64,000 nucleotides of DNA from Segatella baroniae B14 (GTDB taxonomy: Bacteria; Bacteroidota; Bacteroidia; Bacteroidales; Bacteroidaceae). Below are positions 1 through 8,856 of this stretch, piece by piece. Within the stretch, counting starts at the first letter, position 1, and every line of letters starts with the position of its first letter. The notes below the pieces were generated by a model. The model worked only from the letters and a program-made list of their open reading frames with translations, was not told where the DNA came from and searched no databases. The stretch lies in the NCBI RefSeq assembly GCF_022024235.1, contig NZ_CP091799.1, forward strand, positions 511,001-575,000, written 5' to 3'. The translations under genes and the position numbers were made by a program.

Positions 1-1497
1 ACTCATCCTTTCTTGAGAAGAAATAATTGGCGTGCAAAAAATCTTTGTTTTTGTGGAAATTTCAATATGACCAATGTTGATGAAATTTTCGATCAGCTTA
101 CAGAACAGGGTCAGTGTCCTCGTATTTATAGTGATACATATATATTGTTAGAATTGATGGGGCATAGGCTAGACCGAGAAGTTGAGCGAAATTTTGTTGA
201 TGCCAAAAGTAAGGGCTTAGAAAAGACAGCAATTACTAGTTATATCGAAGATCATGTAGATATGAGCAATGTCCTCAAAACAACGATGAAAGATTTTGAT
301 GGAGGATATGTAGTATGTGGTCTTACTGGTTCTGGTGAGATGTTTGCTATGCGTGATCCATGGGGTATTCGCCCGGCTTTCTATTACAAGAATGATGAGA
401 TTATTGTTTTGGCAAGTGAGCGTCCTGTGCTGCAGACAACCTTTGACTTGGAATGTGATGAAATTTTGGAATTGGAGCCTGGTACTTCTTTGATGGTCAA
501 TAAAAAGGGAGAATGCTCTATTCAGAAAATATTAGAGCCTAAAGAAAAGCAGGCTTGTTCTTTTGAACGAATATATTTTAGTCGAGGTTCTGATACAGAT
601 ATTTATAAAGAGCGTAAGAAGTTGGGAGAACAACTTACTGAGCCAATTCTGAAAGCTGTGAATTATGATACTAAGCATACTGTATTCTCATATATACCTA
701 ATACGGCGGAAGTTGCTTACTATGGTATGCTCGACGGTTTTAAAGAGTATTTGAACAGGAAGAAGCTAGAAGCTATAGAATCACTTGATCATCAGCCAAC
801 GCATCAAGAATTAGAGCAGATTCTTGGAGAATTTGTTCGTTCGGAGAAAGTGGCATGGAAAGATATTAAGTTACGTACTTTCATTTCTGAAGGTGAATCA
901 AGAAACGATTTGGCTAGTCATGTATATGATGTATCTTATGGCTCAATAGAACCATATACTGATAACTTAGTTATTATTGATGACAGTATTGTCCGTGGTA
1001 CGACTTTAAAAGAAAGTATTCTACGTATTTTGGATCGTTTACATCCAAAGAAAATGATAATGGTAAGTTCTGCACCTCAAATAAGATATCCTGACTATTA
1101 TGGTATAGATATGCCTCATTTGGAAGAATTTTGTGTATTCCGTGCTGCTATTGAATTATTAAAAGATAATCATATGCAGTATGTAATTGAAAATGTTTAT
1201 CATGATTGTCAAAATGAGCTTAAAAAGCCAAAGGAAGAGATGCAAAATGCTGTCCGTGGTATCTATAAACCATTTACAATAGAGCAGATTAATGAGAAGA
1301 TTGTTGAAATGCTTAGACCTGATGGCGTAACAACCCCTATAGAATTAGTATTTCAGAGTATAGAAGGACTTCATTCTGCGATACCAAATCATAAGGGAGA
1401 TTGGTACTTTACGGGTAAATACCCAACTCCTGGAGGTACTAAAAATTGCAATTTAGCTTTTGTCAACTACGTTGAGAAAGTCTACCAAAACGAATAA
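1..1497 (+). CDS. purF: PurF-like amidophosphoribosyltransferase (5' partial)
   Basis: Class II glutamine amidotransferase fused to a type I phosphoribosyltransferase; the family makes 5-phosphoribosylamine from PRPP and glutamine, the first step of purine synthesis. The frame is open from base 1 (THPFLRRNNWRAKN), so the N-terminal catalytic Cys lies outside the window and the TTG at 13 is not a start. Visible parts are the end of the glutaminase domain (SDTYILLELMGHRLDREVE; then GGYVVCGLTGSGEMFAMRDPWGIRPAFYY) and the PRPP-binding loop LVIIDDSIVRGTTLKES near residue 325. There is a longer spacer between the two domains than in E. coli PurF. It lies 23 bp upstream of carA, an arrangement I recall from other Bacteroidales, so it may be a paralog tied to the carbamoyl phosphate genes rather than the only PurF. 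Confidence 0.88.
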   Translation, partial: THPFLRRNNWRAKNLCFCGNFNMTNVDEIFDQLTEQGQCPRIYSDTYILLELMGHRLDREVERNFVDAKSKGLEKTAITSYIEDHVDMSNVLKTTMKDFDGGYVVCGLTGSGEMFAMRDPWGIRPAFYYKNDEIIVLASERPVLQTTFDLECDEILELEPGTSLMVNKKGECSIQKILEPKEKQACSFERIYFSRGSDTDIYKERKKLGEQLTEPILKAVNYDTKHTVFSYIPNTAEVAYYGMLDGFKEYLNRKKLEAIESLDHQPTHQELEQILGEFVRSEKVAWKDIKLRTFISEGESRNDLASHVYDVSYGSIEPYTDNLVIIDDSIVRGTTLKESILRILDRLHPKKMIMVSSAPQIRYPDYYGIDMPHLEEFCVFRAAIELLKDNHMQYVIENVYHDCQNELKKPKEEMQNAVRGIYKPFTIEQINEKIVEMLRPDGVTTPIELVFQSIEGLHSAIPNHKGDWYFTGKYPTPGGTKNCNLAFVNYVEKVYQNE

Positions 1498-1520
1498 AAT
1501 TTAGAATTTAAACGAGATAA

Positions 1521-2600
1521 ATGAAAAACGTAACTTTAGTCTTATCAGACGGTACAAAATTCCACGGCAAGAGCTTTGGTTATGATGCTCCTGTTGCCGG
1601 AGAGGTTGTATTTAACACCGCAATGATGGGTTATCCTGAGAGTTTGACGGATCCTTCATATGCTGGCCAGTTGATGACACTTACATTCCCATTGGTAGGT
1701 AATTATGGAGTACCAGAGTTCTCTTTTGAGAAAAATGGTCTTCCTACATTTATGGAGAGTGACAAAATTTACGCTTCAGCTCTTATTGTTAGTGATTATA
1801 GTCAGAACTATAGTCATTGGAATGCAGCAGAGAGTCTTAGCGAATGGTTGAAACGTGAGCATGTTCCAGGTATTACTGGTATTGATACACGTGAGCTGAC
1901 AAAGGTGCTTCGTGAGCATGGTGTGATGATGGGTAAGATTATTTTTGATGATGATCCTGATAATATCCCAGATGCACAGTATGAAGGTGTAAATTTTGTA
2001 GATCAGGTGAGTTGCAAAGAAATCATAAGATACAATGAAGGTGCCGGTAAAAAGGTAGTTCTTGTAGATTGTGGTGTAAAGGCTAATATTATACGTTGTC
2101 TTATTAATAGAGGTGTAGAAGTAATTCGTGTTCCTTGGAATTATGACTATACTGATATGGATTTTGATGGCTTATTCTTGGCTAATGGACCTGGTGATCC
2201 TGATATGTGTAATGATGCGGTCGAAATCATTCGTAAGCAGATGAGTGCTAGTCGCAAACCTATCTGTGGTATTTGTATGGGTAATCAATTATTGGCAAAA
2301 GCTGGTGGCGCAACCATCTATAAGTTGAAATATGGCCATCGTAGTCATAATCAGCCTGTTCGTCTTGTTGGTACAAATAATTGTTATATTACGACGCAAA
2401 ACCATGGTTATGCTGTAGATGCAAAGACTCTTGGTGCTGATTGGGAAGAATTATTTGTTAACATGAATGATGGCTCTAATGAGGGTGTTCGACATAAGAC
2501 AAATCCTTGGTTTAGTAGTCAGTTCCATCCAGAAGCTTGTGCTGGTCCGATTGATACAGAATTTATGTTTGACAAGTTTGTGGACGAGTTGGGAAAGTAA
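1521..2600 (+). CDS. carA: Carbamoyl phosphate synthase small subunit
   Basis: The glutaminase subunit hydrolyses glutamine and channels ammonia to CarB for pyrimidine and arginine synthesis. The N-terminal CPSase_sm_chain domain covers about residues 1-130. The class I GATase domain has nucleophile Cys252 in GICMGNQ (most families have GICLGHQ) and the His336/Glu338 pair in QFHPEA. Length 359 aa is normal. The ATG at 1521 follows purF by 23 bp and carB begins 56 bp downstream, so the three genes are probably one operon. Confidence 0.96.
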   Translation: MKNVTLVLSDGTKFHGKSFGYDAPVAGEVVFNTAMMGYPESLTDPSYAGQLMTLTFPLVGNYGVPEFSFEKNGLPTFMESDKIYASALIVSDYSQNYSHWNAAESLSEWLKREHVPGITGIDTRELTKVLREHGVMMGKIIFDDDPDNIPDAQYEGVNFVDQVSCKEIIRYNEGAGKKVVLVDCGVKANIIRCLINRGVEVIRVPWNYDYTDMDFDGLFLANGPGDPDMCNDAVEIIRKQMSASRKPICGICMGNQLLAKAGGATIYKLKYGHRSHNQPVRLVGTNNCYITTQNHGYAVDAKTLGADWEELFVNMNDGSNEGVRHKTNPWFSSQFHPEACAGPIDTEFMFDKFVDELGK

Positions 2601-2656
2601 TCCCTTGGTAATGTGTTAGTGAATTTTTTAAAAGTTTATCGTAAGAAAATCATTAA

Positions 2657-5600
2657 ATGAAAGACGAAAATATTAAAAAGGTTCTCCTCTTAGGTTCTGG
2701 TGCGCTCAAAATTGGTGAGGCAGGAGAGTTTGATTACTCTGGTTCTCAGGCACTCAAAGCTTTACGTGAGGAAGGGGTTGAAACTGTATTGATTAACCCA
2801 AATATTGCTACTGTCCAAACCTCTGAAGGTGTTGCTGATCAGATTTATTTCTTGCCTGTTCAGCCATATTTTGTAGAACGTGTTATTCAGAAAGAAAAAC
2901 CAGATGGAATTTTGCTCTCTTTTGGTGGGCAAACAGCTTTGAACTGTGGTGTTGAATTAGAGCAGAGTGGTGTTCTGAAAAAATATAATGTTAAGGTGCT
3001 TGGTACTCCTGTACAAGCTATTATGAACACGGAAGACCGCGAACTTTTTGTAGAACAACTTGATGAAATCAATGTTAAGACCATTAAAAGTGAGGCTTGT
3101 GAAAATATTGAGCAAGCAAGAAAAGCTGCAAAGGAAGTAGGTTATCCTGTTATTATCCGTGCTGCTTATGCTTTGGGTGGCTTAGGTTCTGGTTTTGCAG
3201 ATAATGAAGAGGAATTAAATATCCTTGTAGAGAAGGCTTTCTCTTTTTCACCACAGGTACTTGTAGAAAAGAGCTTGAAGGGTTGGAAAGAAATAGAGTA
3301 TGAAGTGGTACGTGACCGATATGACAACTGTATTACCGTATGTAATATGGAAAACTTTGACCCGCTTGGTATTCATACAGGTGAAAGTATTGTTATTGCT
3401 CCATCCCAAACTTTGACTAATAGTGAATATCATAAATTACGTGCACTTTCAATCAAGATAGTTCGCCATATAGGTATAGTTGGTGAGTGTAACGTACAGT
3501 ATGCATTCGATCCAAATAGTGAAGATTATCGTGTAATAGAAGTTAATGCTCGTTTGAGTCGTTCTTCAGCTTTGGCTTCAAAAGCGACAGGTTATCCTTT
3601 GGCTTTTGTTGCAGCTAAATTGGGTATGGGCTACGGATTGTTTGAACTAAAGAACTCTGTAACCAAAACTACATCTGCTTTTTTTGAACCAGCTTTAGAC
3701 TATGTCGTATGTAAAATACCTCGTTGGGACCTTTCTAAGTTCCGTGGTGTAGATCGTGAGTTGGGCTCTTCTATGAAGTCTGTGGGTGAGGTAATGGCCA
3801 TAGGTCGCTCATTTGAGGAGGCTATTCAGAAGGGACTTCGTATGATCGGTCAGGGTATGCATGGCTTCGTAGAAAATAAAGAGCTTGAAATTGAAGATAT
3901 TGATGCTGCTCTTCAAGATCCAACAGATAAGCGTGTCTTTGTTATTTCTAAGGCTATGCAAAAGGGATATACTGTCGATCAGATTCACGATTTAACCAAG
4001 ATTGATAAGTGGTTCCTAGAAAAGTTGAAGCATATCATCGATATTGATCAGCAACTCAAAAAGTGTACTTCTATCAATGTCTTGGATAAGGATTTGCTTC
4101 GTCAAGCTAAGGTATATGGTTTTACAGATTTTCAGATAGCACGTGCTGTTGGCTTGGAACAGGAAATTCATAATATGCATAAGGCCCAGTTGGTTGTTAG
4201 AAATCTTCGTAAGACCTATGGTATTCTTCCTGTAGTAAAGCAGATAGATACGCTAGCAGCGGAATATCCAGCTCAGACTAATTATCTGTATGTTACTTAT
4301 GCCGGTGTAAAGAGTGATATCAATTATGAAAATGATAAGAAGTCTATTATCGTTCTAGGTAGTGGTGCTTATCGTATTGGTAGTTCTGTTGAATTTGACT
4401 GGTGTGGTGTTCAGGCTTTGAATACAATTCGCAAGGAAGGTTATCGTTCTGTAATGATTAACTATAATCCTGAGACCGTAAGTACAGATTATGATATGTG
4501 TGACCGTCTCTATTTCGACGAATTGACTTTTGAGCGTGTCATGGATGTTATAGATTTTGAAGCTCCTCATGGTGTGATCGTTAGTACTGGTGGTCAGATT
4601 CCTAATAATTTGGCTATGTATCTTGATGAGCAGCATGTTACTATTTTGGGTACAGCTGCCAAAGATATAGACAATGCAGAGGACCGTGCGAAGTTCTCCG
4701 CTATGTTGACAAGGAATAATATTAATCAGCCAGAGTGGAGTGCATTGACAAGTATGGATGATATTGACGTATTTGTTAAGCGAGTAGGTTTCCCTGTATT
4801 GGTAAGACCTTCTTATGTTCTTTCTGGTGCAGCGATGAACGTTTGCTCTAATGAAGATGAGTTGAAGCGTTTCTTGCAATTGGCTGCTAATGTTAGTGAA
4901 GATCATCCTGTTGTGGTTAGTAAGTTCATTGAGCATGCTAAGGAAATAGAGATGGACGCTGTAGCTAAGAATGGTGAAATCTTGGCATATGCAATTAGTG
5001 AGCACATCGAGTTTGCTGGTGTTCATTCAGGTGATGCTACAATCCAGTTCCCTCCACAGAAGATTTATGTTGAAACAGTTCGTCGTATAAAACGAGTAAG
5101 TAGACAGATTGCCAAAGAATTGCATATTAGTGGTCCTTTCAATATCCAGTTTATGGCTCGTGATAACGATATTTTGGTTATTGAATGTAATCTTCGTGCT
5201 TCTCGATCTTTCCCATTTGTAAGTAAGGTGCTGAAGATTAACTTCATAGAACTTGCTACTAAAGTTATGTTAGGTCTTCCTGTAGAAAAGCCAAGTAAGA
5301 ATCTCTTTGATTTGGATTATGTAGGTATAAAGGCAAGTCAATTCTCTTTCAACCGTTTGCAGAAAGCTGACCCAGTGTTGGGTGTAGATATGAATTCAAC
5401 TGGTGAAGTAGGTTGTTTAGGCGATGATTCTAATACTGCTCTTTTGAAGAGTATGTTGAGTGTAGGACAGCGTATACCAAAGCAAAATATTTTGTTGTCT
5501 ACTGGTGGTGCTAAGCAGAAGGCTGAAATGCTTGATGCTGCTAAAGTTTTAGTAGAACATGGTTATAAATTGTATGCTACTCCAGGTACCAGCAAATATC

Positions 5601-5884
5601 TTTTCGAGAATAATATCGAGAATACATTAGTATATTGGCCATCAGATGAGGATAATAAACCTCAAGCACTTGATATGCTTCGTAATCGTGAAATAGATAT
5701 GGTCGTAAATATACCAAGAGACTTAACTTCTCGTGAGTTATCGAATGGATATAAGATTCGTCGTGCTGCTATCGACTTGAATGTGCCTTTGATTACTAAT
5801 AGCCGATTGGCAAGTGCATTCATTAATGCATTCTGTACTATTAGTCTTGATGATATAGATATTAAGGCATGGGGTGAGTATTAA
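2657..5884 (+). CDS. carB: Carbamoyl phosphate synthase large subunit
   Basis: Makes carbamoyl phosphate from bicarbonate, two ATP and CarA-derived ammonia. The 1075-aa protein has the expected tandem layout: a first carboxyphosphate ATP-grasp half (LLLGSGALKIGEAGEFDYSG near the start; ALGGLGSG), a middle oligomerisation domain, a second carbamate ATP-grasp half (VLGSGAYRIGSSVEFDWC near residue 570), and a C-terminal MGS-like allosteric domain (STGGAKQKAEML..., about 945-1075). It is the last gene of the purF-carA-carB unit and is followed by a 15-bp hairpin. Several long open frames on the minus strand inside it are codon-bias shadows. Confidence 0.97.
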   Translation: MKDENIKKVLLLGSGALKIGEAGEFDYSGSQALKALREEGVETVLINPNIATVQTSEGVADQIYFLPVQPYFVERVIQKEKPDGILLSFGGQTALNCGVELEQSGVLKKYNVKVLGTPVQAIMNTEDRELFVEQLDEINVKTIKSEACENIEQARKAAKEVGYPVIIRAAYALGGLGSGFADNEEELNILVEKAFSFSPQVLVEKSLKGWKEIEYEVVRDRYDNCITVCNMENFDPLGIHTGESIVIAPSQTLTNSEYHKLRALSIKIVRHIGIVGECNVQYAFDPNSEDYRVIEVNARLSRSSALASKATGYPLAFVAAKLGMGYGLFELKNSVTKTTSAFFEPALDYVVCKIPRWDLSKFRGVDRELGSSMKSVGEVMAIGRSFEEAIQKGLRMIGQGMHGFVENKELEIEDIDAALQDPTDKRVFVISKAMQKGYTVDQIHDLTKIDKWFLEKLKHIIDIDQQLKKCTSINVLDKDLLRQAKVYGFTDFQIARAVGLEQEIHNMHKAQLVVRNLRKTYGILPVVKQIDTLAAEYPAQTNYLYVTYAGVKSDINYENDKKSIIVLGSGAYRIGSSVEFDWCGVQALNTIRKEGYRSVMINYNPETVSTDYDMCDRLYFDELTFERVMDVIDFEAPHGVIVSTGGQIPNNLAMYLDEQHVTILGTAAKDIDNAEDRAKFSAMLTRNNINQPEWSALTSMDDIDVFVKRVGFPVLVRPSYVLSGAAMNVCSNEDELKRFLQLAANVSEDHPVVVSKFIEHAKEIEMDAVAKNGEILAYAISEHIEFAGVHSGDATIQFPPQKIYVETVRRIKRVSRQIAKELHISGPFNIQFMARDNDILVIECNLRASRSFPFVSKVLKINFIELATKVMLGLPVEKPSKNLFDLDYVGIKASQFSFNRLQKADPVLGVDMNSTGEVGCLGDDSNTALLKSMLSVGQRIPKQNILLSTGGAKQKAEMLDAAKVLVEHGYKLYATPGTSKYLFENNIENTLVYWPSDEDNKPQALDMLRNREIDMVVNIPRDLTSRELSNGYKIRRAAIDLNVPLITNSRLASAFINAFCTISLDDIDIKAWGEY

Positions 5885-5907
5885 AATAATCCCAAGCATT
5901 AGATAAA

Positions 5908-5944
5908 TTATGGGAGGAACTTATTTCTAAAGTTCCTCCCATAA
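5908..5944 (+). terminator. Hairpin terminator after carB
   Basis: A perfect 15-bp inverted repeat (arms 5908-5922 and 5930-5944) with a 7-nt loop starts 24 bp after the carB stop. The 3' side has no strong U tract (only ATCGTTTTG follows), so it may work as a terminator or as a stabilising 3' end. Confidence 0.7.
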
Positions 5945-6093
5945 ATCGTTTTGTGAAGGTACACAAAATGGAAAATATGTTTTAACATTTGTTTAGAGTA
6001 GGTAAGTTGTTGATAATTAAGAAGTTATAAAAAAGTTACAGGTAACACCTAAAAAAAGTCTATAAAAAATGTACGTGGTATTTAAAAAATACT

Positions 6094-6101
6094 TATCTTT
6101 G
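6094..6101 (+). promoter_or_regulatory. Bacteroidetes -7 box for the small lipoprotein
   Basis: TATCTTTG matches the TAnnTTTG -7 consensus. No exact TTTG -33 element sits at the usual distance. The leader to the ATG at 6154 would be about 50 nt. Confidence 0.6.
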
Positions 6102-6153
6102 CAACGTTTTAATAAACAAATGATTGTTTTACAGATTTAAAAAAGCAAAGAAA

Positions 6154-6327
6154 ATGAAGAAATTAGTTTTAATGTTCGTAGCTATCGCAGCTATCTCTTT
6201 TGCATCTTGTAACGATGGTAAGCAGGCTCCTGCAGCAGGTGCTGATTCTGACACTGTAGCTGTTGATTCAGCTGCTGATTCTGTAGCTGTTGATTCAGCT
6301 GCAACTGATTCAGCTGCTGCTGAGTAA
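6154..6327 (+). CDS. Small Ala/Asp/Ser/Val-rich lipoprotein
   Basis: A 57-aa protein if started at the ATG at 6154, which gives a clean lipoprotein signal (MKKLVLMFVAIAAISFASC) with Cys19 as the lipidated residue; the upstream in-frame ATG at 6124 lacks signal character. The mature part is low complexity: two near copies of DSVAVDSAA separated by Ala/Asp/Ser, ending ATDSAAAE. Similar tiny acidic lipoproteins are common in Bacteroidales and their function is unknown to me. It has its own promoter and strong terminator, so it is a monocistronic and probably well expressed gene. Confidence 0.75.
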   Translation: MKKLVLMFVAIAAISFASCNDGKQAPAAGADSDTVAVDSAADSVAVDSAATDSAAAE

Positions 6328-6356
6328 TTTTACTCACGAACAGAAAATTTGAGACA

Positions 6357-6390
6357 CCGCTGGAGACATTGTCTTCAGCGGCTTTTTTTG
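6357..6390 (+). terminator. Rho-independent terminator
   Basis: Arms 6357-6367 and 6371-6381 form an 11-bp stem (one G-T) with an ATT loop, followed by TTTTTTTG and more T. It ends the small lipoprotein transcript. Confidence 0.9.
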
Positions 6391-6399
6391 TTTTTTTTC

Positions 6400-6431
6400 T
6401 TTGGTTATATTCTTCATTTGTTGTATTTTTG
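6400..6431 (+). promoter_or_regulatory. mtaB promoter, possibly leaderless
   Basis: A TTTG -33 element (6400-6403), 20 bp, and a TATTTTTG -7 box (6424-6431). The best mtaB start codon is at 6437, only 5 bases after the -7 box, so the transcript would have almost no leader. Confidence 0.7.
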
Positions 6432-6436
6432 CATTT

Positions 6437-7816
6437 ATGATAGATACTAGTGCATTTCAGGGTAAATCTGCAGCGTATTATACATTAGGTTGTAAACTCA
6501 ATTTTTCAGAAACATCTACTTTTGGAAAGATGCTTCAAGATATGGGAGTTCATGCTGCAAAAAAAGGAGAGAAAGCGGATATTTGTATTATTAATACATG
6601 TTCTGTGACAGAAATGGCAGACCATAAATGTCGCCAACAAATCCATCGTATGGTACGAGAGAATCCAGGCTCTTTCGTAGTGGTAACGGGTTGTTATGCT
6701 CAGTTAGAGTCAGAAAAGGTAAGTAAAATAGATGGTGTAGATTTAGTTTTGGGAAGCAATGAAAAAGCTAATCTTATCCAATATCTCAATGATGCTTTTA
6801 CAGGTCAGTTGACTTCTGATATGTCGGTGAACCGTTCAGAATCGACGGATACTGAACACTTGCATAGTTATCATAGTGTAAGAACTAAAGATATTAAAAC
6901 TTTCCAACCAAGTTGTTCTCGCGGTAATCGTACTCGGTATTTTTTAAAGGTGCAAGATGGTTGTAACTATTTCTGTACTTATTGTACTATTCCTTATGCA
7001 AGAGGTTTCTCGCGGAATCCTTCTATAGTTTCATTGGTAAAACAAGCAGAGGAGGCTGCAGAAGAGGGTGGAAAGGAAATAGTGTTGACGGGTGTTAATA
7101 TCGGAGATTTTGGTGAAACAACGAATGAATCTTTTTTGGATTTGGTTAAGGCACTTGATCAAGTACAAGGAATTCAGCGTTTTCGTATTAGTAGTCTCGA
7201 ACCAGACCTTTGTGATGATGAATTAATAGAGTATTGCTCTACAAGTAGGGCTTTTATGCCGCATTTTCATATTCCATTGCAGAGTGGTAGTGATGAGGTC
7301 TTGAAGCTTATGCATCGTCGTTATGATAGTGCTTTGTTTGCTCATAAAATAAAGCTTATTAAAAAGTTTATGCCTGATGCATTTATAGGTGTGGATGTAA
7401 TGGTAGGTTGTAGAGGGGAAAAACCTGAATATTTTGAAGAATGTTATCGTTTTTTAGAAAGTTTACCTGTAACGCAATTACATGTTTTTCCATATAGTGA
7501 ACGACCTGGTACTAGTGCGCTTTCTATTCCTTATGTCGTAGATGATAAGGAGAAGAAACGTCGTGTTAAGGAATTGCTTGCTTTAAGTGATAAGAAAACA
7601 CAAGATTTTTATTCTAATTATATAGGTACTGAGGCTGAGGTATTATTTGAAAAATCTGCAGTCGGAAAAGCTATGCATGGTTTTACCAAAAATTATATTC
7701 GAGTTGAATTATCACCAGCCTTAGCTAAAGAAGATTTTGATAACCAATTGATTAAGGTTCGATTAGGTGATTTTAATCATGATAAAACGGCTTTGAAAGC
7801 TGAAATTTTAGCATAA
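6437..7816 (+). CDS. mtaB: tRNA (t6A37) C2-methylthiotransferase MtaB
   Basis: A radical SAM methylthiotransferase that converts t6A37 to ms2t6A in ANN-decoding tRNAs. From ATG 6437 the protein is 459 aa. The N-terminal UPF0004 domain has the cluster-binding cysteines at about Cys19 (LGCKLN), Cys55 (NTCSV) and Cys86 (TGCYAQ). The radical SAM CxxxCxxC motif is Cys176/180/183 (CNYFCTYC), and a C-terminal TRAM-like region follows residue 395. It fits the MiaB-like MtaB (e-MtaB/YqeV) branch better than MiaB. The in-frame TTG at 6401 would add 12 hydrophobic residues overlapping the promoter and is unlikely. Confidence 0.92.
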   Translation: MIDTSAFQGKSAAYYTLGCKLNFSETSTFGKMLQDMGVHAAKKGEKADICIINTCSVTEMADHKCRQQIHRMVRENPGSFVVVTGCYAQLESEKVSKIDGVDLVLGSNEKANLIQYLNDAFTGQLTSDMSVNRSESTDTEHLHSYHSVRTKDIKTFQPSCSRGNRTRYFLKVQDGCNYFCTYCTIPYARGFSRNPSIVSLVKQAEEAAEEGGKEIVLTGVNIGDFGETTNESFLDLVKALDQVQGIQRFRISSLEPDLCDDELIEYCSTSRAFMPHFHIPLQSGSDEVLKLMHRRYDSALFAHKIKLIKKFMPDAFIGVDVMVGCRGEKPEYFEECYRFLESLPVTQLHVFPYSERPGTSALSIPYVVDDKEKKRRVKELLALSDKKTQDFYSNYIGTEAEVLFEKSAVGKAMHGFTKNYIRVELSPALAKEDFDNQLIKVRLGDFNHDKTALKAEILA

Positions 7817-7820
7817 TAAT

Positions 7821-8849
7821 ATGAAAAGTAAAGTAGCCATAGTTATTTTAAATTGGAATGGGCTGAAAATGCTAGCACAGTATTTGCCAACAGTAATAGA
7901 TTATTCTAGAATGGATGCGGATATTTGGGTAGCTGATAATGCTTCGACAGATGAATCAATAGAGTTTATTACAGCCCATTATCCGATGGTAAACACTTTA
8001 CGATTGGAGAAGAACTATGGCTTCGCAGAAGGATATAATCGTTGTCTTCAAGAGATTGAGGCAGATTATTATGTTTTGCTAAATAGCGATGTAGAAGTCA
8101 CTCATCATTGGTTGGAACCATTGATAGAATTGATGGATGCACATCCAGAAGTTGCAGCTTGTCAGCCTAAGCTGCTTGCGGAGTATGATAAAGATGCATT
8201 CGAATATGCTGGGGCTAGTGGTGGACTTATAGATAAATATGGTTACCCATATTGTCGAGGTCGTATATTTGATACTGTTGAGAAAGATCAGGGACAATAC
8301 GATTATCGACAAGAAATTTTTTGGGCTACAGGTGCTTGCCTTATGGTTCGTTCATCTGATTACTGGCAAGTTGGCGGATTTGATGGACGTTTTTTTGCGC
8401 ATAATGAGGAAATTGACTTATGTTGGCGATTGCGTCTTTTGGGTAAAAAAATTTATTGTGAGCCCGAGAGTTATGTTTATCATGTAGGTGGAGGAACTTT
8501 GCCCAAGAGTAATCCAATGAAGACGTTTTTAAATTTTCGAAACAATCTTACAATGCTTTATAAGAATGTTCCTCAAAGCGATTTGCGTAAAGTTATGTTT
8601 ATGCGTTTGTTCTTGGATTACCTTGCAGCGTTTGAAACTTTAATTCTAAAAGGTAATTTTAAGGATTTCAAGGCTATCATTAAGGCTCGTCTAGCATTTC
8701 GTAAATGGCGTCATGATTTTGACAAGGATCGAGACGTTATTCAGAAATCAAGGGTAGTAAAACAGATTGATGGTCAATCTGATTTTTCTATACTGTGGCA
8801 GTACTATGTTTTAGGCAGAAAAAAATATTCAGAAATCTACAAAAACTAA
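7821..8849 (+). CDS. GT2 family glycosyltransferase
   Basis: A cytosolic or membrane-associated GT-A transferase of 342 aa, resembling rhamnosyltransferase-type GT2 enzymes. Visible motifs: VAIVILNWNG at the N-terminus, DNASTDES, the DxD-type LNSDVEV near residue 93, the ATGACLMVRSSDY and GGFDGRFFAHNEEIDLCWR acceptor/ED region around 170-200. There are no transmembrane segments. It starts 4 bp after mtaB and is followed by the DUF4861 gene at 7 bp, so it is cotranscribed. Donor and acceptor cannot be told from sequence. Confidence 0.85.
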   Translation: MKSKVAIVILNWNGLKMLAQYLPTVIDYSRMDADIWVADNASTDESIEFITAHYPMVNTLRLEKNYGFAEGYNRCLQEIEADYYVLLNSDVEVTHHWLEPLIELMDAHPEVAACQPKLLAEYDKDAFEYAGASGGLIDKYGYPYCRGRIFDTVEKDQGQYDYRQEIFWATGACLMVRSSDYWQVGGFDGRFFAHNEEIDLCWRLRLLGKKIYCEPESYVYHVGGGTLPKSNPMKTFLNFRNNLTMLYKNVPQSDLRKVMFMRLFLDYLAAFETLILKGNFKDFKAIIKARLAFRKWRHDFDKDRDVIQKSRVVKQIDGQSDFSILWQYYVLGRKKYSEIYKN

Positions 8850-8856
8850 TAATTCA

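Noticed and set aside
4355..5026. 223-codon minus-strand frame inside carB
   Set aside because: It is antisense to a highly conserved gene, has low-complexity Thr/Ile/His composition from mirrored codon use, and no promoter or start context.
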